A DNA stretch of 64,000 nucleotides from Aeromicrobium fastidiosum (lineage in GTDB: Bacteria; Actinomycetota; Actinomycetes; Propionibacteriales; Nocardioidaceae): assembly GCF_017876595.1 (NCBI RefSeq), contig NZ_JAGIOG010000001.1, positions 1,426,001-1,490,000 on the forward strand, in the 5' to 3' direction. A program made the translations under genes and the position numbers. The notes under the pieces were generated by a model that was not told where the DNA came from, did not search any database, and saw only the letters and a list, made by a program, of their open reading frames with translations. Position 1 is the first letter of the stretch. Each line of letters starts with the position of its first letter. Shown here one piece after another: positions 30,841 through 38,817 of this stretch.

Positions 30841-32751
30841 GTGGATGCCCCCCTCGCGCTGTACCGCCGCTATCGGCCGGAGACCTTCGCCGAGGTGATC
30901 GGGCAGGAGCACGTCACCGACCCGCTCCGCCACGCGCTCGCCGCCAACAAGGTCAACCACGCCTACCTCTTCTCGGGCCCGCGCGGCTGCGGCAAGACCA
31001 CCAGCGCCCGCATCCTGGCCCGCGCGCTCAACTGCGAGAAGGCGCCGATCTCCGATCCGTGCGGGCAGTGCCAGAGCTGCCGTGACCTCGCGCGGGGCGG
31101 CCCCGGCAGCATCGACGTCATCGAGATCGACGCGGCCAGCCACGGCGGCGTCGACGACGCCCGCGACCTGCGCGAGCGGGCGTTCTTCGCACCCGTCAGC
31201 AGCCGCTACAAGGTCTACATCATCGACGAGGCGCACATGGTGTCGCCGCAGGGCTTCAACGCGCTGCTCAAGCTCGTCGAGGAGCCGCCGCCGCACCTCA
31301 AGTTCATCTTCGCCACGACCGAGCCCGACAAGGTCATCGGCACGATCCGGTCGCGCACGCACCACTACCCGTTCCGGCTCGTGCCGCCGAAGGCGCTGGG
31401 CGACTACCTGATGCAGCTGTGCGCCGCCGAGGGTGTCGCGCTGGCTCCCACCGCCCTGCCGCTGGTCGTGCGGGCCGGCCAGGGGTCCGTGCGCGACACG
31501 CTCAGCGTGCTCGACCAGCTGCTCGGCGGGGCCGGGCCCGAGGGCGTCACCTACGAGCTCGCGGTCGCCCTGCTCGGCTACACCCCCGACTCCCTGCTCG
31601 ACGAGGCGATCGACGCCTTCGCCGCCAGCGACGGGTCCACGGTGTTCGGGGTCGTCGACAAGGTCATCGAGTCGGGGCAGGATCCGCGCCGCTTCGCCGA
31701 AGACCTCCTGCAGCGGCTGCGCGATCTCGTGATCGTGGCCGCCGTGCCCGATGCGCTCGACAAGGGCCTGCTCGACGTGCCGGGCGACCGCGCCGAGCGG
31801 CTCGTGACGCAGGCCAACGGCTTCGGTCCGTCCGAGCTGACCCGGGCCGCCGACATCGTCAACGCGGCGCTCATGGAGTTCCGGGGTGCCACGGCCCCCC
31901 GACTGCTGCTCGAGCTGATGTGCGCGCGCATCCTCGTGCCGGGAGCCGACAACTCGACGCAGGGCTTCCAGGCCCGGCTCGACCGTGTCGAGCGGCGGCT
32001 CGCGATGGACGGTGGGGCACCGGCACCGGCGCCGGCGCCGGCGCGGGTCTCCCCGCCGGTTGAGCCTGCCTTGCCGGTCGAGCCTGTCGAGACCCCCGTC
32101 CTTTCGACAGGCTCAAGGAGCGAGGCCCCGGTCGAGCCGACCCCGCCGGTCGAGCCTGCCCCGCCGGTTGAGCCTGTCGAAACCGCGACCCCGCCGGTCG
32201 AGCCTGTCGAGACCCCCGCCCCGGCCGGGCAGCTGACGATCGCCGACGTGCGGCGACTGTGGCCCGAGATCCTCGACAAGATCCGCGACATGCGCCGCTT
32301 CGCCTGGATCATGCTGAGCCAGAACGCCCAGGTCATGGCGCTCGACGGGCAGGTGCTCACGATCGCCCTGGTCAACACCGGCGCGCGCGACTCCTTCCTC
32401 AGCAGCGGCTCCGACGACTACGTCCAGCGCGCGCTCCACGAGGTGCTGGGCGTGACGTGGCGCATCGAGGCGATCGTCGACCCGGGTGCCCGTCCGGGCG
32501 TGCCCGACGACGACCACGACGACTCTCCTCGTCCTGCGGCCCCGCCGGCAGCACCGTCCACACCGCCTGTGGCCGTGCCTGACTCCGTCCGTGCCGCGCT
32601 GCGCGAGTCCCACTCGCCCGAGAAGCGCGAAGACCCCGACGCGTCCGCCGACCGCGACGACCCGGTCGTCACGATCGAGGAGCTCGACCCCGAGGCGCTG
32701 CTCAGCCGAGAGCTGGGCGCGGAAGTCATTGACGAGACCCGCACCGACTGA
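30841..32751 (+). CDS. dnaX: DNA polymerase III subunits gamma and tau
   Basis: This 636-aa clamp-loader ATPase loads the sliding clamp at replication forks. It has the Walker A SGPRGCGKTTSARI (residues about 43-56), the four-Cys zinc site from CEKAPISDPCGQC to SC, Walker B VYIIDEAHM, LLKLVEEPP, and the sensor/arginine segment IRSRTHHYPFRLV. A Pro/Glu/Val-rich linker at about residues 395-465 is built from DNA repeats, followed by the tau-type C-terminal domain IADVRRLWPEILDKIRDMRRFAWIM. No clear programmed frameshift site was noticed. GTG 30841 lies about 9 nt after a TATAGA -10 element, so the message may be leaderless. In mycobacteria the homologue sits in the same neighbourhood. Confidence 0.95.
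   Translation: MDAPLALYRRYRPETFAEVIGQEHVTDPLRHALAANKVNHAYLFSGPRGCGKTTSARILARALNCEKAPISDPCGQCQSCRDLARGGPGSIDVIEIDAASHGGVDDARDLRERAFFAPVSSRYKVYIIDEAHMVSPQGFNALLKLVEEPPPHLKFIFATTEPDKVIGTIRSRTHHYPFRLVPPKALGDYLMQLCAAEGVALAPTALPLVVRAGQGSVRDTLSVLDQLLGGAGPEGVTYELAVALLGYTPDSLLDEAIDAFAASDGSTVFGVVDKVIESGQDPRRFAEDLLQRLRDLVIVAAVPDALDKGLLDVPGDRAERLVTQANGFGPSELTRAADIVNAALMEFRGATAPRLLLELMCARILVPGADNSTQGFQARLDRVERRLAMDGGAPAPAPAPARVSPPVEPALPVEPVETPVLSTGSRSEAPVEPTPPVEPAPPVEPVETATPPVEPVETPAPAGQLTIADVRRLWPEILDKIRDMRRFAWIMLSQNAQVMALDGQVLTIALVNTGARDSFLSSGSDDYVQRALHEVLGVTWRIEAIVDPGARPGVPDDDHDDSPRPAAPPAAPSTPPVAVPDSVRAALRESHSPEKREDPDASADRDDPVVTIEELDPEALLSRELGAEVIDETRTD
32053..32220 (+). repeat. In-frame short repeats inside the dnaX linker
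   Basis: Five direct copies of a unit close to CCGCCGGTTGAGCCTG, several extended by TCGAGACC, start near 32053, 32072, 32143, 32160 and 32191. Between them an opposite-orientation copy, CCTTTCGACAGGCTCAAGG, lies at 32100-32118. They encode the repeated PVEPVET peptide. The core resembles a dispersed repeat I remember from high-GC actinobacterial genomes. Confidence 0.8.
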
Positions 32752-35401
32752 GATCTCGCGTCGGCGACTCGACCTGCGCGACGAGCCGCTCGACGTCCTG
32801 AGACGGTTCCGCGGACGGGAGCGGCTCGTCGCGCTGATCGGTGCGTGGCACCACGGTGAGGCACTGATCGCCTTCGACCCCGTCGAGGTGCTCGAGGGCG
32901 ACCCGTTCGCCGGCATCGACGTCGAGCCGTTGCCGCCCGGCGGCGGTTTCGGCGGTGGGTGGATCGGCGCGTGGGGCTACCAGCTGGGCCACCTCGTCGA
33001 ACGGCTGCCGCCCCCGCCTCGCCGACCGCACCCCCAGCCGCACCACAGGCTGGGCTTCTACGACCGGGTGCTGCGGCTGTGCGACGGCACGTGGTGGCTG
33101 GAGTCGCTGACGTCCGACACCGAGCGCGACGCGGCGATCCTGGAGGCGCTGGCCGTGCCGGCACCCGCGCCCCGGCCTCACGACGTCGGCACGTTCACGA
33201 TGACACCGTCACCGGACGGTCACCGGGCGGCCGTGGCGCAGGTGCTCGAGCACATCGCGGCCGGCGACATCTTCCAGGCCAACGTGTGCGCCCGGCTCGA
33301 GGCACCGTTCGCGGGCGATCCGCTCGACGTGTTCTGCGCGGGCGTCCAGCAGCTCCGGCCGGCCTATGCGGCGTTCGTCGACAGCCCCGACGGCGCGTTG
33401 GCCAGCCTGTCGCCAGAGCTGTTCGTGCGGCGCGCGGGCGACGAGGTGCTGAGCTCGCCGATCAAGGGCACGGCCCCGCTCGGCACCGATCCCGACGACC
33501 TGGTGGCGTCGGCGAAGGACCGTGCCGAGAACGTCATGATCGTCGACCTCGTCCGCAACGACCTCGGGCGGGTCAGCGTGCCGGGGTCGGTGCGCGTACC
33601 GGCGATCGTGCGGGCCGAGCGTCACGCGGTCTGGCACCTCGTCTCCGACGTCGTCGGGCACCTCGAGGGTGGCGTGCGTGACTCCGACCTGCTGCGGGCG
33701 ACGTTCCCGCCCGGCTCCGTCACGGGTGCTCCCAAGGTGCGCGCGATGCAGATCGTCAACGACGTCGAGGCGACCGCCCGCGAGGCCTACACGGGCGCGA
33801 TCGGCCACGTGAGCCCCGGAGCGGGCCTCGAGCTCAACGTCGTCATCCGCACCTTCGAGTTCCCGGCTGCGCGCGACCGGGTGTGGCTGGGCGTCGGCGG
33901 GGGAGTCGTGGCCGACTCCACGCCCGACGCAGAGTACGCCGAGTGCCTCGTCAAGGCCCGGCCGCTGATCGAGGCCGTCGGCGGGGTGCTCGACCTGCGC
34001 GCCGATGCCCCCTCCGCCGCGCGCACGCCACGGGCGCTCGAGGTGCCGGACGCCCCGGCGGCCGACGAGGCACTCGGTGTGTACGACACGCTGCTGGTGC
34101 TCGACGGGCGTGTCGTCGACCTCGATGCGCACCTCGCCCGGCTCGACACGAGTGTCCGCGCGGTCTACGGCCACCCTGTCCGAGGTGGTCTCGACGAGGC
34201 GGTCGTGCGGCGTGTCTCCGGACTGCGAGGGCGCCATCGACTGCGCATCGACGCGGTGCCGTCGGGGGGCGGAGCCGACGTCGAGGTCTCGATGACCGTG
34301 CGCCCCGTCGACGACGCGGGCGACACCTGGATCCTGCGACCGCGCAGGGTCGCCGCCGGCCTCGGCCAGCACAAGTGGGCCGACCGGCGGGCGCTGACGC
34401 ACGACGGTCCGCCCGACCACGACCTGCTGCTCGTCGACGACGACGGGTCCGTGCTGGAGACGGCACGGGCGTCGATCTTCGTGGTGCACGACGACGCGGT
34501 CCTGACACCGCCCACCGACGGCCGCATCCTGCCCGGCACGGCGCGCGAGCGGGTCGTCGAGCTGCTGCGCGACGCCGCGGTCCCGCTCTTCCAGCGTCGG
34601 CTGACCCTCGACGACGTGGCGTCGGCGACGGAGGTCTTCGCGACCAACGCGGTTCGCGGTGTCGTGCCGGTCCGGACGGTCGACGGCATCGGGTCGTGGC
34701 CGGTCGGTCGCACGACGACGTGGCTGCGCGACTCCCTGCAGCAGGCCTGGGCCGACCCCGACGGCGGTGCCGCTGCCACGCCTCCGGTGGTGCGACACGT
34801 GACGGAGGCGCCACCCAGCCGGGCGCGGGTGCTGTTCGTCGACAACTACGACTCGTTCGTCTACAACCTCGTGCAGTACGTCGGCGAGCTGGGTGCCACG
34901 GCCGAGGTCGTCCGCAACGACGCCGTCACGGTCGACGAGCTCGTGGCGGCGCGCGCCCGCGGCGAGTTCACCCACCTGGTGGTGTCGCCCGGGCCCGGCA
35001 CGCCCGCCGAGGCCGGCATCAGCCGTGAGGCGATCCGCCGCCTGGGGCCCATGACCCCCACCCTGGGCGTCTGCCTCGGGCACCAGGCCATCGCCGAGGT
35101 GTTCGGCGCGACGGTCGTGCGTGCGCGCGAGGTCGTCCACGGCAAGCCGTCGCTCGTCCACCACGACGGCCGGGGCGTCTACGCGGGTCTCCCGTCGCCG
35201 TTGGTGTGTGCCCGCTACCACTCGCTGGTCGTCGATCCGGCGACCGTCCCCGCCGAGCTCGAGGTGACGGCACGCACGGCCTCGGGCGTGATCATGGGCG
35301 TCCGGCACCGGGTGCATCCCGTCGAGGGCGTGCAGATGCACCCCGAGTCGATCCTGACGTCGCGGGGCCACGACATGCTCCACGCCTTCCTGACCAGCTA
35401 G
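32729..35401 (+). CDS. pabB: Aminodeoxychorismate synthase/lyase triple fusion (PabB-PabC-PabA)
   Basis: This 890-aa protein combines the whole chorismate-to-p-aminobenzoate route of folate synthesis. Residues about 1-420 are component I (chorismate amination; SPIKGT with Lys246, PPGSVTGAPKVRAM). Residues about 450-680 are a PLP-dependent aminodeoxychorismate lyase of the aminotransferase IV fold (Lys549 in LGQHKWADRR, FATNAVRGVVPV). Residues about 695-890 are a class I glutamine amidotransferase (VDNYDSFVYNL, Cys782 in GVCLGHQA, QMHPES). TTG 32729 is chosen as the nearest in-frame start, overlapping dnaX by 23 nt behind GGAAG; this start is not certain. Fusing all three activities in the order B-C-A is uncommon. 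Confidence 0.9.
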   Translation: MTRPAPTEISRRRLDLRDEPLDVLRRFRGRERLVALIGAWHHGEALIAFDPVEVLEGDPFAGIDVEPLPPGGGFGGGWIGAWGYQLGHLVERLPPPPRRPHPQPHHRLGFYDRVLRLCDGTWWLESLTSDTERDAAILEALAVPAPAPRPHDVGTFTMTPSPDGHRAAVAQVLEHIAAGDIFQANVCARLEAPFAGDPLDVFCAGVQQLRPAYAAFVDSPDGALASLSPELFVRRAGDEVLSSPIKGTAPLGTDPDDLVASAKDRAENVMIVDLVRNDLGRVSVPGSVRVPAIVRAERHAVWHLVSDVVGHLEGGVRDSDLLRATFPPGSVTGAPKVRAMQIVNDVEATAREAYTGAIGHVSPGAGLELNVVIRTFEFPAARDRVWLGVGGGVVADSTPDAEYAECLVKARPLIEAVGGVLDLRADAPSAARTPRALEVPDAPAADEALGVYDTLLVLDGRVVDLDAHLARLDTSVRAVYGHPVRGGLDEAVVRRVSGLRGRHRLRIDAVPSGGGADVEVSMTVRPVDDAGDTWILRPRRVAAGLGQHKWADRRALTHDGPPDHDLLLVDDDGSVLETARASIFVVHDDAVLTPPTDGRILPGTARERVVELLRDAAVPLFQRRLTLDDVASATEVFATNAVRGVVPVRTVDGIGSWPVGRTTTWLRDSLQQAWADPDGGAAATPPVVRHVTEAPPSRARVLFVDNYDSFVYNLVQYVGELGATAEVVRNDAVTVDELVAARARGEFTHLVVSPGPGTPAEAGISREAIRRLGPMTPTLGVCLGHQAIAEVFGATVVRAREVVHGKPSLVHHDGRGVYAGLPSPLVCARYHSLVVDPATVPAELEVTARTASGVIMGVRHRVHPVEGVQMHPESILTSRGHDMLHAFLTS

Positions 35402-35443
35402 CTGCTCCTCGCAGGTGCGTGAGTGCACGGGCCCCCGGGGCCC

Positions 35444-35502
35444 GCGAGTGGCGCAGTCTCGTGTTTTCGAGACGGCGCGTCGCGCGAGACTGCGCCACTC
35501 GC
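35444..35502. repeat. Long hairpin with perfect 18-bp arms
   Basis: GCGAGTGGCGCAGTCTCG (35444-35461) pairs perfectly with CGAGACTGCGCCACTCGC (35485-35502), with a 23-base loop that contains a smaller hairpin. It lies 42 nt after the triple-fusion stop and probably ends that transcript. A further partial copy GCGCCACTCG follows at 35513, and GCGCCACTCGC recurs upstream of recR at 44967-44977. Confidence 0.7.
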
Positions 35503-35539
35503 GACCGGGCTTGCGCCACTCGGCGGCCCGAACCCCTAG

Positions 35540-35565
35540 ACATAGCGAGTAGTCACTCGCTATGT
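35540..35565. promoter_or_regulatory. Perfect 26-bp operator-like palindrome
   Basis: ACATAGCGAGT (35540-35550) and ACTCGCTATGT (35555-35565) are exact inverted copies with a 4-bp spacer, ending 24 bp before the amidohydrolase ATG. Such a site is typical of TetR dimers, and a TetR gene follows the amidohydrolase at 37394, so it is the likely operator. Binding here would block transcription of both. Confidence 0.7.
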
Positions 35566-35589
35566 TGGCCATAACGTGACGGAGGCCAC

Positions 35590-37389
35590 ATGAACGAGCT
35601 CGATCTCATCATCCGCGGCGGTACCTATTTCGACGGCACGGGTGCTCCCGGCGTCGTCGCCGACATCGGGATCGCGGACGGCCGCGTCGAGATCGTCAGC
35701 CCCGACGGTCTGACCGCGGGCCCCGGCACCCGGGTCGTCGAGGCAGTCGGCCAATGGGTCATGCCCGGCTTCGTCGACGCCCACACCCATTACGACGCCG
35801 AGGTGCAGGTCGCGCCCGGACTCAACGAGTCGGTGCGCCACGGCGTCACGACCGTGCTGGTCGGCAACTGCTCGTTGTCGACGGTCTACTCGACCCCGCT
35901 CGACATCGCCGATCTCTTCAGCCGGGTCGAGGCATTGCCGCGCACCCACGTGCTGGGTGCCCTGGAGGACGCCAAGACGTGGTCGACGCCGCAAGGCTGG
36001 GTCGACGCCCTCGAGCAGCTGCCACTCGGCCCACACGTCGCCTCGTTCCTGGGGCATTCCGATGTCCGCGCCAGCGTCATGGGCATGGGACGCTCGACCG
36101 ACCCGGCGCAGACGGCGTCACGCCAGGAGCAGGCCGAGATCGAGCGCCGTCTCGAGGACGCGCTCGACGCCGGCTTCCTCGGCATCTCGACGATGACCAA
36201 CCCCTGGGACAAGCTCGACGGCGACCGCTATCGCTCGCGCTCCCTGCCCTCCACGTACTCGAGCTGGAAGGAGTTCCGCGGCCTCAGCCGCGTGCTCCGG
36301 CGGCGCGGTCGCGTGCTGCAGGGCGTCCCCAACCTCAACAAGAAGTACGACATCGCCTTCTACCTCACGACCGCGATGGGCCGGGTGCGCAAGCCGCTGA
36401 AGGTCTCGCTGCTGGCCGCGGCCGACACCAAGGCCGAGCCGTGGGTGCAGCGCATCTTCGCGCCGCTGGCGTTCATCGCCAACAAGATCGGCGGCGGGCA
36501 GTTCACCTGGCAGCACCTGCCGACGACCTTCCGCGTGTGGGCCGACGGCATCGACCTCGTGGTGTTCGAGGAGTTCGGCTCCGGACGTGAGGCCCTGCAC
36601 CTGCGCGAGGAGATGGGCCGCAACGAGCTGCTGAACGACGAGGCCTACCGACGCTGGTTCCGTCACGACTTCGACAAGCGGTTCAGCCCGCGCGTGTGGC
36701 ACCGCGACTTCGACGACGCCGAGATCACCGAGTGCCCCGATGCCGATCTGGTCGGGATGATGATCGGGCAGGTGGCCCGCGATCGCGGCGTGCACCCCGT
36801 CGACTGCTACCTCGACCTCGTCGTCGAGCACGGCACGAAGCTGCGCTGGAAGACCAACATCGCCAACACCCGGCCGAAGATCCAGGACCAGCTGGTCAAC
36901 CGCTACGGCATCACGATCGGCTTCTCCGACGCTGGTGCGCACCTGCGCAACATGGCGTTCTACAACTTCGGCATCCGGCTGCTCAACCGCGTCCACCAGG
37001 CGCAGGTCAAGGGCAAGCCGTTCATGACGGTCGAGAAGGCCGTCTTCAAGCTGACCGGCGAGCTCGGCAACTTCTACGGCATCGACGCCGGACGTATCCA
37101 GGTCGGCGACCGCGCCGACATCGTCGTGGTCGACCCGGCCGGCCTGAGCGACGAGGTCGACAGCTATCACGAGGCGCTGATGCCGGCCTTCGGCGACATG
37201 AGCCGGATGGTCAACCGCAACGACGCCGCCGTGTCGGCCACGATCGTCTCGGGAGAGCTGGTGTTCGAGCGCGGCCGGTTCGTGGACGGTTACGGGGTCT
37301 CTCTCGGCACGGGACGGTTCCTGCGCGCCGGCGAGCCGCGGGGGACCGTCGCACCCGTGCGGCGTCGCCAGGAGGTGCTGGCACAGTAG
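35590..37389 (+). CDS. D-aminoacylase/N-acyl-D-amino-acid deacylase family amidohydrolase
   Basis: This 599-aa metal-dependent amidohydrolase has the starting beta sandwich LDLIIRGGTYFDGTG, the metal motif GFVDAHTHYDAEV (HxH), NCSLS, LGHSDVRASVMG, and IGFSDAGAHLRNM near residue 445 with the catalytic Asp, followed by GRIQVGDRADIVVVDP. This is the pattern of N-acyl-D-amino acid deacylases; the length (about 600 versus 480-530) places it in a longer actinobacterial branch whose substrates are unclear. ATG 35590 has a GGAGG ribosome site. It is coupled with a TetR gene 4 nt downstream. Confidence 0.87.
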   Translation: MNELDLIIRGGTYFDGTGAPGVVADIGIADGRVEIVSPDGLTAGPGTRVVEAVGQWVMPGFVDAHTHYDAEVQVAPGLNESVRHGVTTVLVGNCSLSTVYSTPLDIADLFSRVEALPRTHVLGALEDAKTWSTPQGWVDALEQLPLGPHVASFLGHSDVRASVMGMGRSTDPAQTASRQEQAEIERRLEDALDAGFLGISTMTNPWDKLDGDRYRSRSLPSTYSSWKEFRGLSRVLRRRGRVLQGVPNLNKKYDIAFYLTTAMGRVRKPLKVSLLAAADTKAEPWVQRIFAPLAFIANKIGGGQFTWQHLPTTFRVWADGIDLVVFEEFGSGREALHLREEMGRNELLNDEAYRRWFRHDFDKRFSPRVWHRDFDDAEITECPDADLVGMMIGQVARDRGVHPVDCYLDLVVEHGTKLRWKTNIANTRPKIQDQLVNRYGITIGFSDAGAHLRNMAFYNFGIRLLNRVHQAQVKGKPFMTVEKAVFKLTGELGNFYGIDAGRIQVGDRADIVVVDPAGLSDEVDSYHEALMPAFGDMSRMVNRNDAAVSATIVSGELVFERGRFVDGYGVSLGTGRFLRAGEPRGTVAPVRRRQEVLAQ

Positions 37390-37393
37390 GGCC

Positions 37394-37993
37394 ATGGCCA
37401 CGCCCACCCGTCGCACGCAGACCGAGCGCCGGGAGGGCACGATGGCAGCCGTCGTCGAGGCGGCGGTCGAGGCGCTCGCCGAGGTCGGGTACGCCCGCAC
37501 CACGACGGCCGAGATCGCCCGCCGGGCAGGGGTCTCCCAAGGCGGCCTGTTCCGGCACTTCGGCTCGCGGCTCGACGTCGTCCTGGCCGCGGCCGAGGCG
37601 ATCCGGTCACGCCAGCTGGTCGACTTCTCCGCGGGGCTCGGGTCGCTGGGGGAGGTCGATCTCGACCAGGTCGTCCGCCGTCTGCGGCAGGCGACCCGGG
37701 CGCCGATCAACTCCGCCTGGTATGAGCTGGTCGTGGCGGCGCGCGCCGATGCCGAGCTGCGGGCGGTGCTGGGGCCGATGGCCGCGCGCTACCACGCCGA
37801 GATCCTCGAGCTGGGGCGTGCGCTGCCGATTGCGGCCCACCTGCCGCCGCTCGAGCTCGACACGATCGTCATGAGCATCGTGCACCTGCTCGACGGGGAG
37901 GCGCTGATGGCCTCGGTGCACCCGCAGCCCGAGCAGGAGGACGTCCGCGTCGATCAGCTCGTCCGCCTCCTGTCGGGCCATCCGCTGTTCTGA
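37394..37993 (+). CDS. TetR-family regulator linked to the amidohydrolase
   Basis: This 199-aa regulator has the TetR HTH at residues about 15-60: AAVVEAAVEALAEVGYARTTTAEIARRAGVSQ and GGLFRHFGSR. The C-terminal domain is a plain helical ligand domain with ELRAVLGPMAARYHAEI. It begins 4 nt after the amidohydrolase stop, so the two genes form an operon behind the palindrome at 35540-35565, which the protein probably binds. It converges on the SnoaL-like gene with a 5-nt gap. Confidence 0.86.
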   Translation: MATPTRRTQTERREGTMAAVVEAAVEALAEVGYARTTTAEIARRAGVSQGGLFRHFGSRLDVVLAAAEAIRSRQLVDFSAGLGSLGEVDLDQVVRRLRQATRAPINSAWYELVVAARADAELRAVLGPMAARYHAEILELGRALPIAAHLPPLELDTIVMSIVHLLDGEALMASVHPQPEQEDVRVDQLVRLLSGHPLF

Positions 37994-37998
37994 CTCCG

Positions 37999-38394
37999 CT
38001 ATTCGGCGAAGACGGGTGCCATGTCGCAGTAGATCCGGCAGTGCAGCGAGCCGTCCTCCTCGCGGGTGTACGCCGTCACGGCGGGGATCTCGACGAGTGC
38101 GCCGTCACCGCGGCCGTAGGTGACGACCGCCTCGAAGGCGATGTCGTCGCTGTCCCCCCAGACCTTCAGCAGCCGGTGCTGCATCGAGGTCACCGCCTCG
38201 AAGAAGTCGTCGAGCGACTCCTCGATCGCTTCCGACCCGACGAGGACGGGGCCGTTGCCGAATCGCATCGACCCGCCGGCCGCGAACGCGGAGGCGAAGC
38301 CGGCGGCGTCCAGGCCGTCTGCGCGCTGGTAGAGGTCCTCGAGCCACTGCGGCCACTCGGGACCCACTCCTTTGGCGGGCACCGGGCCGGCCAT
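37999..38394 (-). CDS. SnoaL/NTF2-like domain protein
   Basis: This 131-aa protein has the cone-shaped NTF2/SnoaL fold pattern: an N-terminal helix pair (PEWPQWLEDLYQRADGLDAAGFASAF), SMRFGNGPVLVGSEAIEESLDDFF, HRLLKVWGDSDDIAFEAVVTY and a final strand HCRIYCDMAPVFA. Such proteins bind small hydrophobic ligands or act as isomerases and hydratases. The ATG 38394 overlaps the RidA stop by one base. It is the last gene of the NhaC-RidA operon; its part in it is unknown. Confidence 0.75.
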   Translation of the reverse strand: MAGPVPAKGVGPEWPQWLEDLYQRADGLDAAGFASAFAAGGSMRFGNGPVLVGSEAIEESLDDFFEAVTSMQHRLLKVWGDSDDIAFEAVVTYGRGDGALVEIPAVTAYTREEDGSLHCRIYCDMAPVFAE

Positions 38395-38783
38395 CAGTCG
38401 AGCACCGCCGTGCACTCGATCTCGATGACCAGACCCGGCACGGCGAGTCCGGTCACGCCCAGGATCGTCTGGGCGGGGCCATCGCCGCCGCCCGTGACGG
38501 AGTCGATGGCCTCGGTGATCACGGCGTACTCGGTCGGCTGCGTCGTGTAGATGGTGCGACGCACGATGTTGGTCCAGGCGACACCGCACTCGTCCATCGC
38601 GGTCTTGAGGTTCTTCATGGCGGCCTGGGTCTGTTCGAAGAGTCCTTCTCCGACGACGTTGAACTCGTGGTCGAGGGCAACCTGCCCGGCGAAGTGGACC
38701 CAGGTGGACCCACTCGAGATGGCGATGTGGCTGAAGCCGGGTGCGGCGTGGATGCCTGCGGGGTTCTTGAGGGTGCGTGTCAC
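38394..38783 (-). CDS. RidA (YjgF/UK114) family protein
   Basis: This 129-aa protein belongs to the enamine/imine deaminase family: SHIAISSGSTWVHFAGQVALD, the QTQAAMKNLKTAMDECGVAWTNIVRRTIY helix-strand and LVIEIECTAVLD at the end, with the Glu near the C-terminus. The Arg of the classic IRTP active-site segment is not obvious (VRRTIYTT), so it may be a non-canonical member. GTG 38783 has an AGGAG ribosome site. The neighbouring catabolic operon has an FAD dehydrogenase expected to produce an imine, so handling reactive imines is a plausible role. Confidence 0.85.
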   Translation of the reverse strand: MTRTLKNPAGIHAAPGFSHIAISSGSTWVHFAGQVALDHEFNVVGEGLFEQTQAAMKNLKTAMDECGVAWTNIVRRTIYTTQPTEYAVITEAIDSVTGGGDGPAQTILGVTGLAVPGLVIEIECTAVLD

Positions 38784-38817
38784 GGTGCTTCTCCTAGGGG
38801 TGTGGGGTTGAGGGGTG

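Noticed and set aside
33209-35572. A 787-codon minus-strand frame opposite the PABA synthase fusion
   Set aside because: The plus strand has three unmistakable enzyme domains; the antisense peptide is Arg/Asp/Val-rich with no motif.
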